A stretch of 64,000 nt of DNA, from positions 5,629,879 through 5,693,878 of the forward strand of contig NZ_CP075175.1 of NCBI RefSeq assembly GCF_021223605.1, read 5' to 3'. Made by a program: the position numbers and the translations under genes. This document shows positions 18,006-26,066 of the stretch, piece after piece. The stretch comes from Paenibacillus sp. 481. GTDB taxonomy: Bacteria; Bacillota; Bacilli; Paenibacillales; Paenibacillaceae. Each line of letters opens with the position of its first letter. Within the stretch, counting starts at the first letter, position 1. A model generated the notes under the pieces. The model did no database searches and was not told where the DNA came from. It saw only the letters and a list, made by a program, of their open reading frames with translations.

Positions 18006-19454
18006 TCAATTACACGCTGCCCATGCCGCAGAAAATCGCTGCAGCGCTGCTTCCAACTGGGCCGGAGTAGCCTTGCCATAAGAGAAACGTACACAACGTT
18101 CATCTTGCCCCATTGCAATACCAGGAACGTATATCACATCCCGTTGTATCGCTTCCTTAAGCAATCTGGATGCAGGAAATGTGGCGTGAAGCTTGCACCA
18201 CACATGAATCCCCCCCTGCGGCTCCGCCAGCTCTTCAATGGGTATTCCCTGTGCCCGCATCTGCTGCAAGCTGCTGATCACAGCGTCCTTGCGCTGCTTA
18301 AGTTCTCGTCTTAAGCGAATGAGATGAGTCGTGTACGCATCCGAACGAATAAACTGATTGGCCACCCATTGCGACACAACGCTATGTCCAAAATCAATTT
18401 GCTGCTTCGCATCTGTTAACCGCTCAATAACTGCTTGCGGGCCAATAACCCAGCCCATGCGAATGCCGGAAGATACGATCTTCGTCAAAGAACTTATGTA
18501 CAGGACAGAGCCATTGCGGTCCAACGATTTTAAAGTAGGTACAACCTGTCCATCGTACGATGTCAAGCTGTAAGGATCATCTTCAACGATCGGAATTCCG
18601 TATTCAGCCGAAATGTGGAGCAGCCGTAAGCGGCGCTCATACGAAAGCACAGTGCCTGTAGGATTATGATAGTTCGGATTCACGAATATCATCTTAATCC
18701 GCTGCTTGCGATGAAGCTGGACGAGCTGTTCGGGATCGATCCCGTGCCGATCGACTGATAGTAAACATGTACGAATGCCTGCCTTATGAAACATCGGCAA
18801 CGAATAGCAGTAAGACGGATTTTCAATTGCCACCGTATCCCCTGCTTTGAGTAGGCATTGCGCAACAAGGTGCAGAGCTTGCTGCACCCCTGACGTGATT
18901 AAGATAGATGAGGGCGTGCAATCAATTTGCTTCATATGATGTTCTTGTTCGGCCAACGTCTGACGCAGCGGATAATAGCCCTGCAAATGGCCGTAGCCAA
19001 ACGGCATATCGAATGACTGTTCAGCAATAATTCGCCGCAGCGCCTCGGTTGGATATAATGATTCGGCCAACTCTCCACTGGCAAGATCGATCATGTTGGC
19101 GTTGCACTCTTGTACCACTTTGCGAATGGTCTGCATAAGTGGTTGATTAGAGGCGAATGCTCCTGTATCGATCATGCGTTTCCAATTCGGAACGCGCACC
19201 TTGGAGCTGCCCCACATATCTTTACTTACACGTGTTCCGCTCCCTTGCTCGCGTTGGACGATGCCAAAAGAACGCAACTGATCATAAGCGGACACAACTG
19301 TACTCCGATTTACTTGCAGCAATTGAGCCAATTCCCTCTCAGACGGAAGCAAGCTTCCTGGCGGGAGTTCACCGCAAGAAATTCGTTCTTCTATGTAAGC
19401 TGCGATCTGACGGTAAACGGGCATACTTATATTACGATTGGGCTTCCATTCCAA
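18006..19454 (-). CDS. MocR-type regulator (GntR helix-turn-helix fused to aminotransferase fold)
   Basis: Residues 1-78 form a winged helix of the GntR family (PPGSLLPSERELAQLLQVNR, then TVVSAYDQLRSFG). Residues about 105-480 form a fold type I aminotransferase domain with NPNYHNPTG, EDDPY and the PLP lysine K325 in SSLTKIVSSGIRMGW. Such proteins use PLP or an amino-acid adduct to control transcription, for example of vitamin B6 or amino-acid genes; no partner gene is next to it, so the target is unknown. The start is TTG at 19454, set by AGGTGAGG; an ATG one base off is out of frame. It diverges from the small membrane gene at 19592, whose promoter region it may control. Confidence 0.92.
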   Translation of the reverse strand: MEWKPNRNISMPVYRQIAAYIEERISCGELPPGSLLPSERELAQLLQVNRSTVVSAYDQLRSFGIVQREQGSGTRVSKDMWGSSKVRVPNWKRMIDTGAFASNQPLMQTIRKVVQECNANMIDLASGELAESLYPTEALRRIIAEQSFDMPFGYGHLQGYYPLRQTLAEQEHHMKQIDCTPSSILITSGVQQALHLVAQCLLKAGDTVAIENPSYCYSLPMFHKAGIRTCLLSVDRHGIDPEQLVQLHRKQRIKMIFVNPNYHNPTGTVLSYERRLRLLHISAEYGIPIVEDDPYSLTSYDGQVVPTLKSLDRNGSVLYISSLTKIVSSGIRMGWVIGPQAVIERLTDAKQQIDFGHSVVSQWVANQFIRSDAYTTHLIRLRRELKQRKDAVISSLQQMRAQGIPIEELAEPQGGIHVWCKLHATFPASRLLKEAIQRDVIYVPGIAMGQDERCVRFSYGKATPAQLEAALQRFSAAWAACN

Positions 19455-19591
19455 GTTGCCTCACCTGTCCATTTCATAATGTATACGCTTATTATCATAA
19501 AGTGGATGGCCTAAATAAACAACAATTGGATGGTCTCAGCGAAAACAGAACAAAGTATGCTATACGTAGATAATTATTACTAGGGGGCATC

Positions 19592-19786
19592 ATGATGAAG
19601 ATTTTAATGGGGATCGTTATCGTAGTCATGCTCGTAGGGCTAGGTATAACCTTATGGCTCGGTTCACAGCAGCATCGGGAGAAATACGGAGCAAGCTTTA
19701 TGAAAAATTGGGGCCGGTTAACGGTTTATTACGTCTTATTTTTCTTCATATTGGTTGGTATATTTCTGTTTTATGTGCGCAGTTAA
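19592..19786 (+). CDS. Small two-helix membrane protein
   Basis: This 64-residue protein has two predicted membrane helices: residues 4-24 (ILMGIVIVVMLVGLGITLWL) and about 45-62 (YYVLFFFILVGIFLFYV), with a short charged loop between. The start is supported by TAGGGGGCATC just before a tandem ATG-ATG; either codon is possible. I do not recognise the family. Its last 51 bases overlap, tail to tail, the next gene on the other strand, so mutual antisense effects are possible. It diverges from the MocR regulator and is a possible target of it. Confidence 0.65.
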   Translation: MMKILMGIVIVVMLVGLGITLWLGSQQHREKYGASFMKNWGRLTVYYVLFFFILVGIFLFYVRS

Positions 19787-19987
19787 GGCTCGTTTATTTC
19801 TAAGCGGCAGTGTTAGTGGAGGCACATCCTCCGATGGTTTTCCTTCAGCTTCCGCTTCGGCCTCTTCTAGACGTGTTTGAAAAATGGCCAGTAACTCAAA
19901 AAAATCACCTAAAATGGAAAATAAAAGTCCAACTATGGCGATGTCGTCTGCTGTCCATGTTAATTCTTCTGACTTTTTTTTGGCCAT
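19736..19987 (-). CDS. Small membrane-associated hypothetical protein
   Basis: An 83-residue protein with a charged N-terminus (MAKKKSEEL), one hydrophobic stretch at residues 17-41 (IAIVGLLFSILGDFFELLAIF), an Ala/Glu-rich helix (LEEAEAEAEGK) and a basic tail. A GGAAGGG site lies about 12 bases before the ATG. Its 3' end overlaps the small membrane gene on the plus strand by 51 bases. It reads like a genuine protein because composition and domain order are orderly up to about residue 65. The final 17 residues, in the overlap, may be fortuitous extension. I know no function for it. Confidence 0.6.
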   Translation of the reverse strand: MAKKKSEELTWTADDIAIVGLLFSILGDFFELLAIFQTRLEEAEAEAEGKPSEDVPPLTLPLRNKRALTAHIKQKYTNQYEEK

Positions 19988-20160
19988 TGTACGAGCACCC
20001 TTCCCTTTTCAAGGCATACATTCAATAAACCCGCTTCCGCATATATACCACCATATGTAGACATCTGCCATCGTGAATGGGCACTTTAACTTAAATATAA
20101 AGATACACACCTACGTTTTGCACGGATTGACCCGGAATACTTTTGTTATATTAGAACGAA

Positions 20161-20194
20161 CAAACGGACTACCCTTGATGGGCAGTCCGTTTTT
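20161..20194. terminator. Terminator downstream of the YiaAB gene
   Basis: AAACGGACTACCC and GGGCAGTCCGTTTT form a strong stem. The T-run is better on the plus strand, but the hairpin lies 30 bases past the end of the minus-strand gene, so it probably works both ways. Confidence 0.8.
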
Positions 20195-20224
20195 GAAATG
20201 ATTACAGTTTGTTGCCATCTGTTG

Positions 20225-20710
20225 TTACGAAAGGTGCTCCGCCCTCGCCCCGACAGGGCTCTCAACCAAGCGCTTGTCCTCATCGTTGTCGCGAATTACT
20301 TTTTGCAGGGTGAAACTGGCCATAATCGTACAAAATATTCCCATTCCATAGTAACCCTTTACTGCAAAAGGTTGATCCAGAAACCAGACAATCCCGCCGA
20401 GCGTAAGCGCAACTGATACAGCAAAAAACACATACGCCATTGCTGTAAACGCTGCCGTATTGCGCTTGCCCATTGGCTGCTGACGATCAGGGGACCGTTC
20501 TTGAGCTAGTTTGTCCTCTTCGTTGTCACGAATCACTTTTTGCAAGGTGAAGCTCGCCATGATCGTGCAAAACACACCCATCCCATAGTAGCCCTTAACA
20601 GCAAAAGGTTGATCGAGATACCAAATGATCCCCCCAAGTGTGAGTGCTACCGAAACGGTAAAGAACACATAAGACATTGCGGTGAATGCCATTGTATTAC
20701 GTCTCTTCAA
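20225..20710 (-). CDS. YiaA/YiaB-family membrane protein with an internal duplication
   Basis: The protein consists of two almost identical YiaAB units (residues 13-77 and 92-156 of the frame opened at 20740), each with two membrane helices: YVFF(T/A)VSVALTLGGI(I/V)W and KGYYGMG(V/I)FCTIMASF. Four helices in all put it in the inner membrane. The role of the family is not established. The frame is open from an ATG at 20740, but a TTG at 20710 is preferred: GAGGAGAAG stands 9 bases before it and homologues begin with KRRNT. The duplication is visible in the DNA (20519-20707 against 20279-20470), so it is fairly recent or kept similar by gene conversion. Confidence 0.8.
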   Translation of the reverse strand: MKRRNTMAFTAMSYVFFTVSVALTLGGIIWYLDQPFAVKGYYGMGVFCTIMASFTLQKVIRDNEEDKLAQERSPDRQQPMGKRNTAAFTAMAYVFFAVSVALTLGGIVWFLDQPFAVKGYYGMGIFCTIMASFTLQKVIRDNDEDKRLVESPVGARAEHLS

Positions 20711-20740
20711 GTGCAATCTTCTCCTCTCTGTTTGATCCAT

Positions 20741-21003
20741 ACTCAGAAGTCACAAGAAGCGCCCATTGCCAACGTAATTGTCGCTGCCCCATATAGCTGA
20801 CAAGCAACATGCTTGCATTTCACAAAAAAATAAGATGAATATATGTATAAAAAGAGGTGATAGTTGTAAATTTATTCGTGGTATGTACCGATCCGATCGT
20901 GCGACGGCGCTACTTTTTCTTAGGTGTGTGATTAACATGTGTGTAGGAAACATAGAAGACTGTATGATAAGGTCGCCTCGTACGTATATCCGCTCACAGA
21001 GAT
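20741..21003. other. Intergenic stretch, no supported gene
   Basis: Short frames on both strands lack ribosome binding sites in the right place and protein-like composition. An AAGAGGTGATAG motif at about 20851 resembles a binding site but leads to no credible protein. Confidence 0.4.
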
Positions 21004-21099
21004 AGCCGATCGTAAAGATAACGGATCGTAGTGAGAACAGATCATAGTGAAAACAGATCATAGTGAAAACAGATCATAGTGATAACAGATCGTACAAAC
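21004..21099 (+). repeat. 16-bp tandem repeat upstream of nos
   Basis: Five to six head-to-tail units of 16 bases run through this stretch. The core AACAGATCATAGTGAA is exact at 21036-21051 and 21052-21067, one base off at 21068-21083, and more diverged at 21004-21019, 21020-21035 and 21084-21099. The array ends about 355 bases before the nos start. Confidence 0.9.
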
Positions 21100-21455
21100 C
21101 AATTCGTGTATTCATGTGTTCATATGTATACCTTCAAGGACAGGGCTTAGCAACACGTTGACATTACACGGGATTATTCCCCTTATCGAGTATGAAACTA
21201 GTATCTATTATATATAATCGGTATTTAGATGTAAAAGCTTAATTCCAGCATGTGGAGTGGATGGAATAGACTTACGCAGACGAAGAGGGTTGGAATGAGG
21301 AAATGAACACTTCACATGCTTGCTACCATCGATTGGCTTCAAAATTCGGAAAATTGACATGCTTTCGAGCCTATGCGATATGATACGCTAACTGTATTAA
21401 CGCCAATCATGTGCGGTATGCAGCCACTTCTAGTTCCGTATCATTGTGAACAAGG

Positions 21456-22721
21456 GTGGATAAGGGGGCTAACATCATTCGAAACGAAACCATTTGGGAA
21501 GCAGCTGTCCCTTTTATTAAACAATGCTATAGCGAGCTTGGTCGCACCGAACAGGAAACGACTGAGCGTCTTCAACATATTCGGGAAGAAATAACACGTA
21601 CAGGCAGCTATGTTCATACGTATTCAGAGCTGGAGCATGGGGCCAAAATGGCATGGCGCAACAGCAATCGCTGCATTGGTAGGTTATTTTGGCAGTCGCT
21701 GCACGTTATGGATGCACGGGATGTGCAGCACTTCGATGAAGTGCGCGCTGCGCTGCTGAACCATATCCAGTATGCAACGAACGAGGGGCGTATCCGACCA
21801 ACGATTACGGTGTTCCCTGCTCGTTTACATGGCAAATCGCGAGTCCAAATTTGGAATCATCAATTGCTACGTTATGCCGGATATAAGCGTGAAAATGAGA
21901 TTGGTGATGAAACTGGTCATGGTCATGCTGATGGGATCATTGGTGACCCGCACTCCTTGACCTTTACACGCGTATGTGAGTCACTTGGATGGCAAGGAAA
22001 GCGCACCGACTTTGATATCCTGCCACTCGTTGTACAAATAGATGATGGAACCCCGCAATGGTTCCCGATTCCTGAGGAACTGGTGCTTGAAGTTCCATTA
22101 AGTCATCCCGAATATGATTGGTTTAAGCAAGATTTGCAGCTTAAATGGTACGCCGTGCCAATCATTTCGGACATGCAGCTTGAAATTGGCGGCATTGCCT
22201 ATACAGCCGCACCGTTTAACGGCTGGTATATGGGAACTGAAATCGGAGCGCGCAATTTGGCTGATGAGCAGCGCTATCATGTATTGCCTGTCGTCGCCTC
22301 TAAAATGGGACTCCAGACGACCTCTAATTACTCGCTCTGGAAAGACCGTGCGCTCGTTGAGCTGAATACAGCTGTGCTCTATTCATTTAAAGAAGCTGGG
22401 GTTAGTATTGTAGACCATCATACGGCCGCGCAGCAATTCATGCGGTTTGAACAGCTTGAGCAAACGGCTGGCCGATCGATAACAGGCGATTGGACATGGC
22501 TGATTCCGCCGATCTCACCTGCCGCAACACCGATTTTCCATCATCAGTACGACAATCGGCAGCAGTCGCCTAACTTTTTGTATCAGGATGCTCCGTACGA
22601 GAAGTTGTCGGTGAACGATTTACGCGAGCTGCACAAGCTTTCCGAGCTGCGTGAATCGCACGCGCTTCCCGAAAAATCGGCTTCTTGTCCGTTCCATTCG
22701 ACTTCGGGTAGCTTATCCTAA
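21456..22721 (+). CDS. nos: Bacterial nitric oxide synthase oxygenase
   Basis: This single-domain NOS makes NO and citrulline from arginine, using heme, a pterin and electrons from unrelated flavoproteins. The heme-ligand motif [15 protein letters not shown] is complete, with C73 as thiolate. The substrate region [18 protein letters not shown], the [14 protein letters not shown] stretch and the pterin/dimer region [20 protein letters not shown] are all present. At 421 residues it is longer than the 363 or so of Bacillus enzymes, from an insert after LLRYAGY rich in Gly/His and a 35-residue C-terminal extension ending near CPFHS. The start is a GTG with a poor site; the better site AAGGGGG (21461-21467) lies inside the frame, so the true start may be a few codons later at a rare codon. 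Confidence 0.95.
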   Translation: MDKGANIIRNETIWEAAVPFIKQCYSELGRTEQETTERLQHIREEITRTGSYVHTYSELEHGAKMAWRNSNRCIGRLFWQSLHVMDARDVQHFDEVRAALLNHIQYATNEGRIRPTITVFPARLHGKSRVQIWNHQLLRYAGYKRENEIGDETGHGHADGIIGDPHSLTFTRVCESLGWQGKRTDFDILPLVVQIDDGTPQWFPIPEELVLEVPLSHPEYDWFKQDLQLKWYAVPIISDMQLEIGGIAYTAAPFNGWYMGTEIGARNLADEQRYHVLPVVASKMGLQTTSNYSLWKDRALVELNTAVLYSFKEAGVSIVDHHTAAQQFMRFEQLEQTAGRSITGDWTWLIPPISPAATPIFHHQYDNRQQSPNFLYQDAPYEKLSVNDLRELHKLSELRESHALPEKSASCPFHSTSGSLS

Positions 22722-22803
22722 GTGTAGGGAACGAGTAGTTGCGTATGCTGACTAGAAGCTAAGAAGAAGTTGAAGCTTGGTACTGGAACTATTCTTCTAA
22801 AAA

Positions 22804-22840
22804 ATAAGGCTCCAGCTGACAACCATCAGCGGAGCCTTAC
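22804..22840 (-). terminator. Hairpin between nos and the GNAT gene
   Basis: AAGGCTCC at 22805-22812 and GGAGCCTT at 22831-22838, with extra pairs in AGCTGA/TCAGC, form the stem. The T-run is on the minus strand, but it also marks the end of nos. The rest of 22842-23074 shows nothing recognisable. Confidence 0.7.
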
Positions 22841-23074
22841 ATGCAGTAAACCGTAGGAAAAACAGATTGTATTTAGATATAGAACAAATATGGATCAATG
22901 AAACAAAATCCCCCTAACCATACCCTTTGTATCACGTTTGCGTATAAGTTAAACGATTTCGTTTTACTAATATCTTAAAGTAATTTTCTGACTATCATAT
23001 TCACAACGACGAACTCGATTAATGACACCAAAGTTTATACCATCAGATAAAGAAGTTCTTGCGTAAATGTACTG

Positions 23075-23659
23075 CTAGTTAAACTCAATCCCTCTTACCT
23101 TAGAGAACAACATCGTATGACGTAAATTCGTACCCGTAGCATCATAGCACTCGTTACGCATGATCCCCTCTAATGTGAACCCACATCGTCTTGCTACATT
23201 GGCGCTCTGCTCATTTTCAGCATCACATTGTATCACAAGTCGGTTGGCCCTCAATTCTTCGATCGCAAATTGCTCGATCTTTTGCACCGCTTCCGTTACC
23301 AGACCTTTGCCTGCGTATTTGTTCCTCACCCAATAACCAATTTCAAATTTCCTTACTTTCCAGTCCGGCAAATGTAAACCTCCGCAAAAAACCAATTCAC
23401 CTGTTTCTTTATGGTAGCCTTGTAACCGAAATTGCTTGCGTTCTAAAAAATGAATGTGTGCTTGACGTATATTTTCTTCCGTTTCCTCCACAGTAGGCTT
23501 TTCTTGCGCCCATACCATCCACTTGTGCAAGTCTGCCCAGCTTTCCATAATCGCTGCATTTACTTCAACCCCGTCGCCAAGCAAAGGTTTGCGAATGTAC
23601 ATGCGTGCTGTTTCAAATTGTTCTGAAATATTCATCATTAGTAGGGATTGAGTAGTCAT
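23075..23659 (-). CDS. GNAT acetyltransferase (RimJ-like)
   Basis: This 194-residue N-acetyltransferase has the RimJ/RimL type layout: an opening RMYIRKPLLGDGVEVNAAI, a central FCGGLHLPDW strand, and the acetyl-CoA motif GYWVRNKYAGKGLVTEAV. It ends with RLVIQCDAENEQSANVARRCGF and LEGIMRNE. Such enzymes acetylate N-terminal amines or small amines; the substrate here is unknown. Two in-frame ATGs lie two codons apart. The second (23659) is preferred because AAGGAG is 8 bases before it and only 2 before the first. It forms a single-gene unit. Confidence 0.9.
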   Translation of the reverse strand: MTTQSLLMMNISEQFETARMYIRKPLLGDGVEVNAAIMESWADLHKWMVWAQEKPTVEETEENIRQAHIHFLERKQFRLQGYHKETGELVFCGGLHLPDWKVRKFEIGYWVRNKYAGKGLVTEAVQKIEQFAIEELRANRLVIQCDAENEQSANVARRCGFTLEGIMRNECYDATGTNLRHTMLFSKVRGIEFN

Positions 23660-23665
23660 GTCCAT

Positions 23666-24002
23666 GTCTCCTTGTCGTTGGGCGTTTCATTAACTGGAAA
23701 TTAATAACTATTATGTACTGGCCATTGATGTCATTCATGTTACTATAGCGCCCATTGCTTTTTACATCAATAGCATAAATAATAGATTTGCCTAACTTTA
23801 ATCAAGGCTTTTTCACACGAAGTGAGAAGATCCTTTTTTTTCATAAAAAATTCAGTTATCCCACCATATCATTTCCATATGACAACGATACAATATCCAT
23901 ATGCCACTCTTCATCCTAGTTGTGCTAAGCTTCACTATAATGCTTCAAAGCTTCAAAGATTCCATTCTTTTATCCTAGCAAAAAGAAAGGCTGAACCCAC
24001 CC
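23666..24002. other. AT-rich spacer between divergent GNAT and amidohydrolase genes
   Basis: No gene or strong promoter was recognised. The region is rich in A/T and contains the repeated phrase GCTTCAAAGCTTCAAAG near 23941 and two CCATATG words; promoters for both flanking genes should lie here. Confidence 0.35.
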
Positions 24003-25217
24003 ATGACAGCATACTGGCTCACAAACGTCCGACTGGACAGCGGTTTCATCGAAGACGAGGATGGCGTATTTCATACCCGTTCAGAATTGTGTCATCTTCT
24101 AATTGACCAAGGGACTATTCAACAAATCGTTTCTGCGGATCGCCCGCTAGAGACGGAAATGCCACAGCATAATGCGAACCATTTGCTGGCACTTCCCTCT
24201 TTCCAAGAAAATCATAATCATTTGGATAAAACGTATCTCGGCTATGGTTGGAAATCATGCAAACCGGTCAATAGCTTAATCGAACGTTTGAATATGGAAG
24301 CGAAAGAATCGGTCATTCTATTAGATTCCATTCAAACGCGAGCTGAAGCGATGCTAGAGCTGATCGCCTCTTTCGGTGCAACTCATATTCGCACTCATGT
24401 CAATATTGACCCCCATGTCGGTCTGAAAAATTTGGAAGGGGTGCGCAGAGCACTGGATACGTTCAGCAACCGCATGACTGCTGAAATTGTCGCCTTTCCA
24501 CAACACGGCCTGCTGCGCTCGCAAGCAGGCGATCTGATGAGACAGGCGATGCAGGAAGGTGCAACCCACGTTGGTGGACTCGACCCAGGAGGTGTCGATG
24601 GCGACATTGAGCGCTCCCTTCAGCTCATGATGGACATCGCGGTAGAGGCCGATGCAGATGTAGATATTCATCTGCACGACTCGTCCACGCTCGGTTTACA
24701 TACGATGCAACGGCTGGCCGACATGACAGCGGATGCGGGCTGGCATAACCGGATGGCGATTAGCCATGCTTTTGCGCTGGGCGATTCGCCGCAAGCGCAA
24801 ACGAATGAGATGATCGATCGCTTCGCCGCACTCGGCGTGTCGATCATGACAACAGTCGCCACAAATCGGGCCATTCCTGTCCCCTTGATGCATGAACAAG
24901 GAATACACGTTGCCCTTGGCTGTGACGGCTTCTACGATTCATGGGCACCATTCGGCACGGGCGATGTCCTTGAAAAAGCAACGCGCCTTGCAGAACGCTA
25001 CCGCTGGATCGACGAGCGGTCACTGACAGGAGCGTTAACTTTTATTACAGGTGGACGCAAAACGTTAGATGAGCAGGGCAACCGCCTCTGGCCAATGCAA
25101 GGCGATGCAGCTAACATCGTCTTCTTCGATGCTACCTGTTCGGCGGAGGTCGTAGCTCGCAGACCTGACCGCAGTGCGGTTATGTTTAAAGGAAACGTTG
25201 TGTACGGGGCGCTTTAA
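24003..25217 (+). CDS. Amidohydrolase, cytosine-deaminase-like
   Basis: This 404-residue metal-dependent hydrolase has the amidohydrolase barrel. The first metal motif is ENHNHLDKT (residues about 70-78). Metal or active-site residues also appear in HVGGLDPGGVDGD, VDIHLHDSS and AISHAFALGD, and the late GCDGFYDSWAPFG carries the Asp of the family. It most resembles the cytosine deaminase and related N-acyl/isocytosine group, which act in the cytoplasm on pyrimidine or similar rings. The ATG has only a weak AAAGG 13 bases upstream. It stands alone, without a permease such as CodB, so no pathway can be assigned. The deaminase subgroup is a guess; the fold is firm. Confidence 0.85.
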   Translation: MTAYWLTNVRLDSGFIEDEDGVFHTRSELCHLLIDQGTIQQIVSADRPLETEMPQHNANHLLALPSFQENHNHLDKTYLGYGWKSCKPVNSLIERLNMEAKESVILLDSIQTRAEAMLELIASFGATHIRTHVNIDPHVGLKNLEGVRRALDTFSNRMTAEIVAFPQHGLLRSQAGDLMRQAMQEGATHVGGLDPGGVDGDIERSLQLMMDIAVEADADVDIHLHDSSTLGLHTMQRLADMTADAGWHNRMAISHAFALGDSPQAQTNEMIDRFAALGVSIMTTVATNRAIPVPLMHEQGIHVALGCDGFYDSWAPFGTGDVLEKATRLAERYRWIDERSLTGALTFITGGRKTLDEQGNRLWPMQGDAANIVFFDATCSAEVVARRPDRSAVMFKGNVVYGAL

Positions 25218-25349
25218 CATCTCACACAGGAATGTGTGGATCGAGATTTATCGATGTTTAAGAGGTCAAGCGAATATAACTAGGGAACATAACAAGCGAA
25301 CATAGCAAGGGGATACAACTAGCGTTTATGACAAGCGCATATGACAAAC

Positions 25350-25392
25350 AGACCTCCAACTTCCCTCGTCAATAGGGTGGTGTTGGAGGTCT
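25350..25392 (+). terminator. Hairpin after the amidohydrolase gene
   Basis: AGACCTCCAAC (25350-25360) pairs with GTTGGAGGTCT (25382-25392) around a 21-base loop. No T-run follows on the plus strand, so it may act weakly. The DNA before it (25230-25340) has loosely repeated AACAAGCGAACATAGC-like phrases. Confidence 0.55.
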
Positions 25393-25415
25393 ACTGTCTG
25401 TGTTCGCGCCATAAG

Positions 25416-25447
25416 CAAAAAAAAGAGCGTAGGGGCTGCCTACGCTC
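25416..25447 (-). terminator. Terminator of the DUF1992 gene
   Basis: AGAGCGTAGG and CCTACGCTC form the stem with a short loop; the run of eight As on the plus strand supplies the T-tract for the minus-strand gene. Confidence 0.88.
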
Positions 25448-25479
25448 ATCTATTTACGTATACGCTTCTTATAATTATG

Positions 25480-25896
25480 TTATGCCCATTTCTCGGATTG
25501 AATCCGTAAATGCTGCTTCGAGACAAACCCCTTTTGCAGCCAAGTGCTAGGCACTTGTTTGTTGTAGCGACGGATTTTTTCGTTAATGTTGCAGATATCC
25601 GTGTCCGTTACCGTGGCAGGATCTCTATTCAACATTGCTAGCGTTGACTCAATGGAATGTCGAATTTCGTGCTGCAGCTCCAACCATGGAGGCCGCACAT
25701 TTGCTTCCTTACGTGTCGAGTCCAAGACGCTTCCGCTTTGTACGTCTAACGGTTTACCTTTTCCATGTAACTGATAGAGACCGCCATTTCGCCCAAACTC
25801 GGCAAAAGCATCGCTCATCCAATCGTTATGCTGAATCATCCGTTTACGCACGCTCCTTATGGGATTTCGACCAATGTCTCCATTAAAATGTACCAT
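25480..25896 (-). CDS. DUF1992 (DnaJ-homologue subfamily C member 28-like) protein
   Basis: The 138-residue frame contains the DUF1992 core: AFAEFGRNGGLYQLHGKGKP is the counterpart of the family's FDNLPGKGKPL, followed by a PPWLELQHEIRHSIES helix and a final helix with NEKIRRYN. The family's function is unclear; some members are linked to DnaJ-type chaperones by domain co-occurrence. The start is uncertain. The ATG at 25896 has no clear binding site, whereas ATAAGGAG lies 13 bases before an ATG at 25839, which would give a 119-residue product closer to the family start. It is a single-gene unit with its own terminator. Confidence 0.75.
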   Translation of the reverse strand: MVHFNGDIGRNPIRSVRKRMIQHNDWMSDAFAEFGRNGGLYQLHGKGKPLDVQSGSVLDSTRKEANVRPPWLELQHEIRHSIESTLAMLNRDPATVTDTDICNINEKIRRYNKQVPSTWLQKGFVSKQHLRIQSEKWA

Positions 25897-26066
25897 AAGT
25901 TAAGGACGTGCTTGCGCGTAATCCATTGCGATTTTGTGAACGTTTCGAGCAAGATTAGGGACAAACTTGCACATGTTGTAAAATGTCGGATGGACGTTCC
26001 AATCCGTAGTCCGTCCCGTAGTCCATTCTGTAATCTGCTCGCAATAAGCTGACGCATTCGGCATGT

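Noticed and set aside
20750..21061. Frames of about 75-103 codons on both strands before nos
   Set aside because: No binding site in place, composition unlike protein, and they run into the 16-bp repeats.
25230..25340. Quasi-repeats (AACAAGCGAACATAGC-like) as a direct-repeat array or CRISPR
   Set aside because: Unit length and sequence are irregular, and there are no spacers of constant size or cas genes.
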